Assembly: GCA_001508595.1 (NCBI GenBank)
Contig: LGHA01000151.1
Span: 1 to 5,576, forward strand
Reading direction: 5' to 3'
Origin: Anaerolineaceae bacterium 46_22
GTDB taxonomy: Bacteria > Chloroflexota > Anaerolineae > Anaerolineales > Anaerolineaceae
Length of the DNA stretch: 5,576 nt
Part shown: positions 5,448 through 5,576 of the stretch, one piece after another
Numbering within the stretch: position 1 is the stretch's first letter
Layout: every line of letters begins with the position of its first letter
Made by a program: the position numbers and the translations under genes
Notes under the pieces: model-generated
What the model was told of the DNA's origin: nothing
What the model saw: only the letters and a program-made list of their open reading frames with translations
The model's database searches: none

Positions 5448-5576
5448 ATGTTTAAACCAAATACACAACGCCTACAGCCAGCAATAATCAGTGCAGCCAG
5501 TGAGTTACCAGAAAAGCAACGAAAACGGCTAGAAGCCTCATGGGCAGGCACATTTTATAAAGAGTTCTTCTGCCGG
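5448..5576 (+). CDS. Transposase, N-terminal 43 residues, truncated by the window edge
   Basis: The frame reads MFKPNTQRLQPAIISAASEL, then PEKQRKRLEASWAGTFYKEFFCR, and stays open to the last base. The segment RKRLEASWAGTFYKEFFCR resembles the start of DDE transposases that have an InsH-type N-terminal domain (IS5/IS1182-like), as I remember the family; this was not searched. The catalytic domain is outside the window, so intactness cannot be judged. The adjacent upstream gene carries a frameshift, which suggests this side of the window is under little constraint. Confidence 0.6.
   Translation, partial: MFKPNTQRLQPAIISAASELPEKQRKRLEASWAGTFYKEFFCR

Larger units (their letters stand above)
5386..5576 (+). 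mobile_element. Left end of an insertion sequence (partial)
   Basis: A short AT-rich spacer after the surface-protein stop leads into ACTCCACTGCAAAAAGGT (5386-5403), then a promoter and the start of a transposase running off the window. The terminal inverted repeat probably lies around 5386-5410, but the exact boundary cannot be set because the right end and the target duplication are outside the window. The coordinates are therefore approximate. Confidence 0.5.

Overview
The window looks like an ordinary chromosomal segment of an uncultivated or environmental bacterium, most likely Chloroflexota (Anaerolineae-like). This is inferred from the style of the large secreted protein: beta-helix, Fn3-like domain, long Thr/Pro stalk and C-terminal membrane anchor. 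It also fits the moderate GC content and the kind of transposase entering at the right edge. No 16S rRNA or marker long enough to fix the taxonomy is present.

Layout. Positions 1-240 hold no gene, only two C/G-rich hairpin modules in inverted orientation. Positions 268-526 form a minus-strand RNA unit that I identify as 6S RNA (ssrS): a promoter, a roughly 164-nt RNA with a 10-bp closing helix, a hairpin on the 3' side of the central bubble and an apical stem, then a downstream terminator. Facing away from it on the plus strand are thpR (RNA 2',3'-cyclic phosphodiesterase) and rsfS (ribosomal silencing factor). rsfS can be read in full only if it starts at a CTG codon, which has a well-placed Shine-Dalgarno sequence. 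A bidirectional terminator separates rsfS from two minus-strand genes: bcp (thioredoxin-dependent peroxiredoxin) and, upstream of it, a UbiA-superfamily membrane protein with partly altered Asp motifs.

From 3242 to 5342 a single large plus-strand gene for a cell-surface beta-helix protein is split by a one-nucleotide frame change near 3603-3615. Past a short spacer, the first 43 codons of a transposase run off the right edge, with a near-consensus promoter placed so that the message would be almost leaderless.

Functionally, 6S RNA (RNA polymerase sequestration) and RsfS (ribosome subunit silencing) are both slow-growth regulators and lie close together here. Bcp handles peroxides. The secreted protein and the transposase form the more variable right side. 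I found no CRISPR, tRNA, rRNA or toxin-antitoxin genes, and no clearly new multigene system. The most useful observations are the 6S RNA hidden under a spurious ORF, the CTG start of rsfS, the frameshifted surface protein and the palindrome in the bcp promoter.
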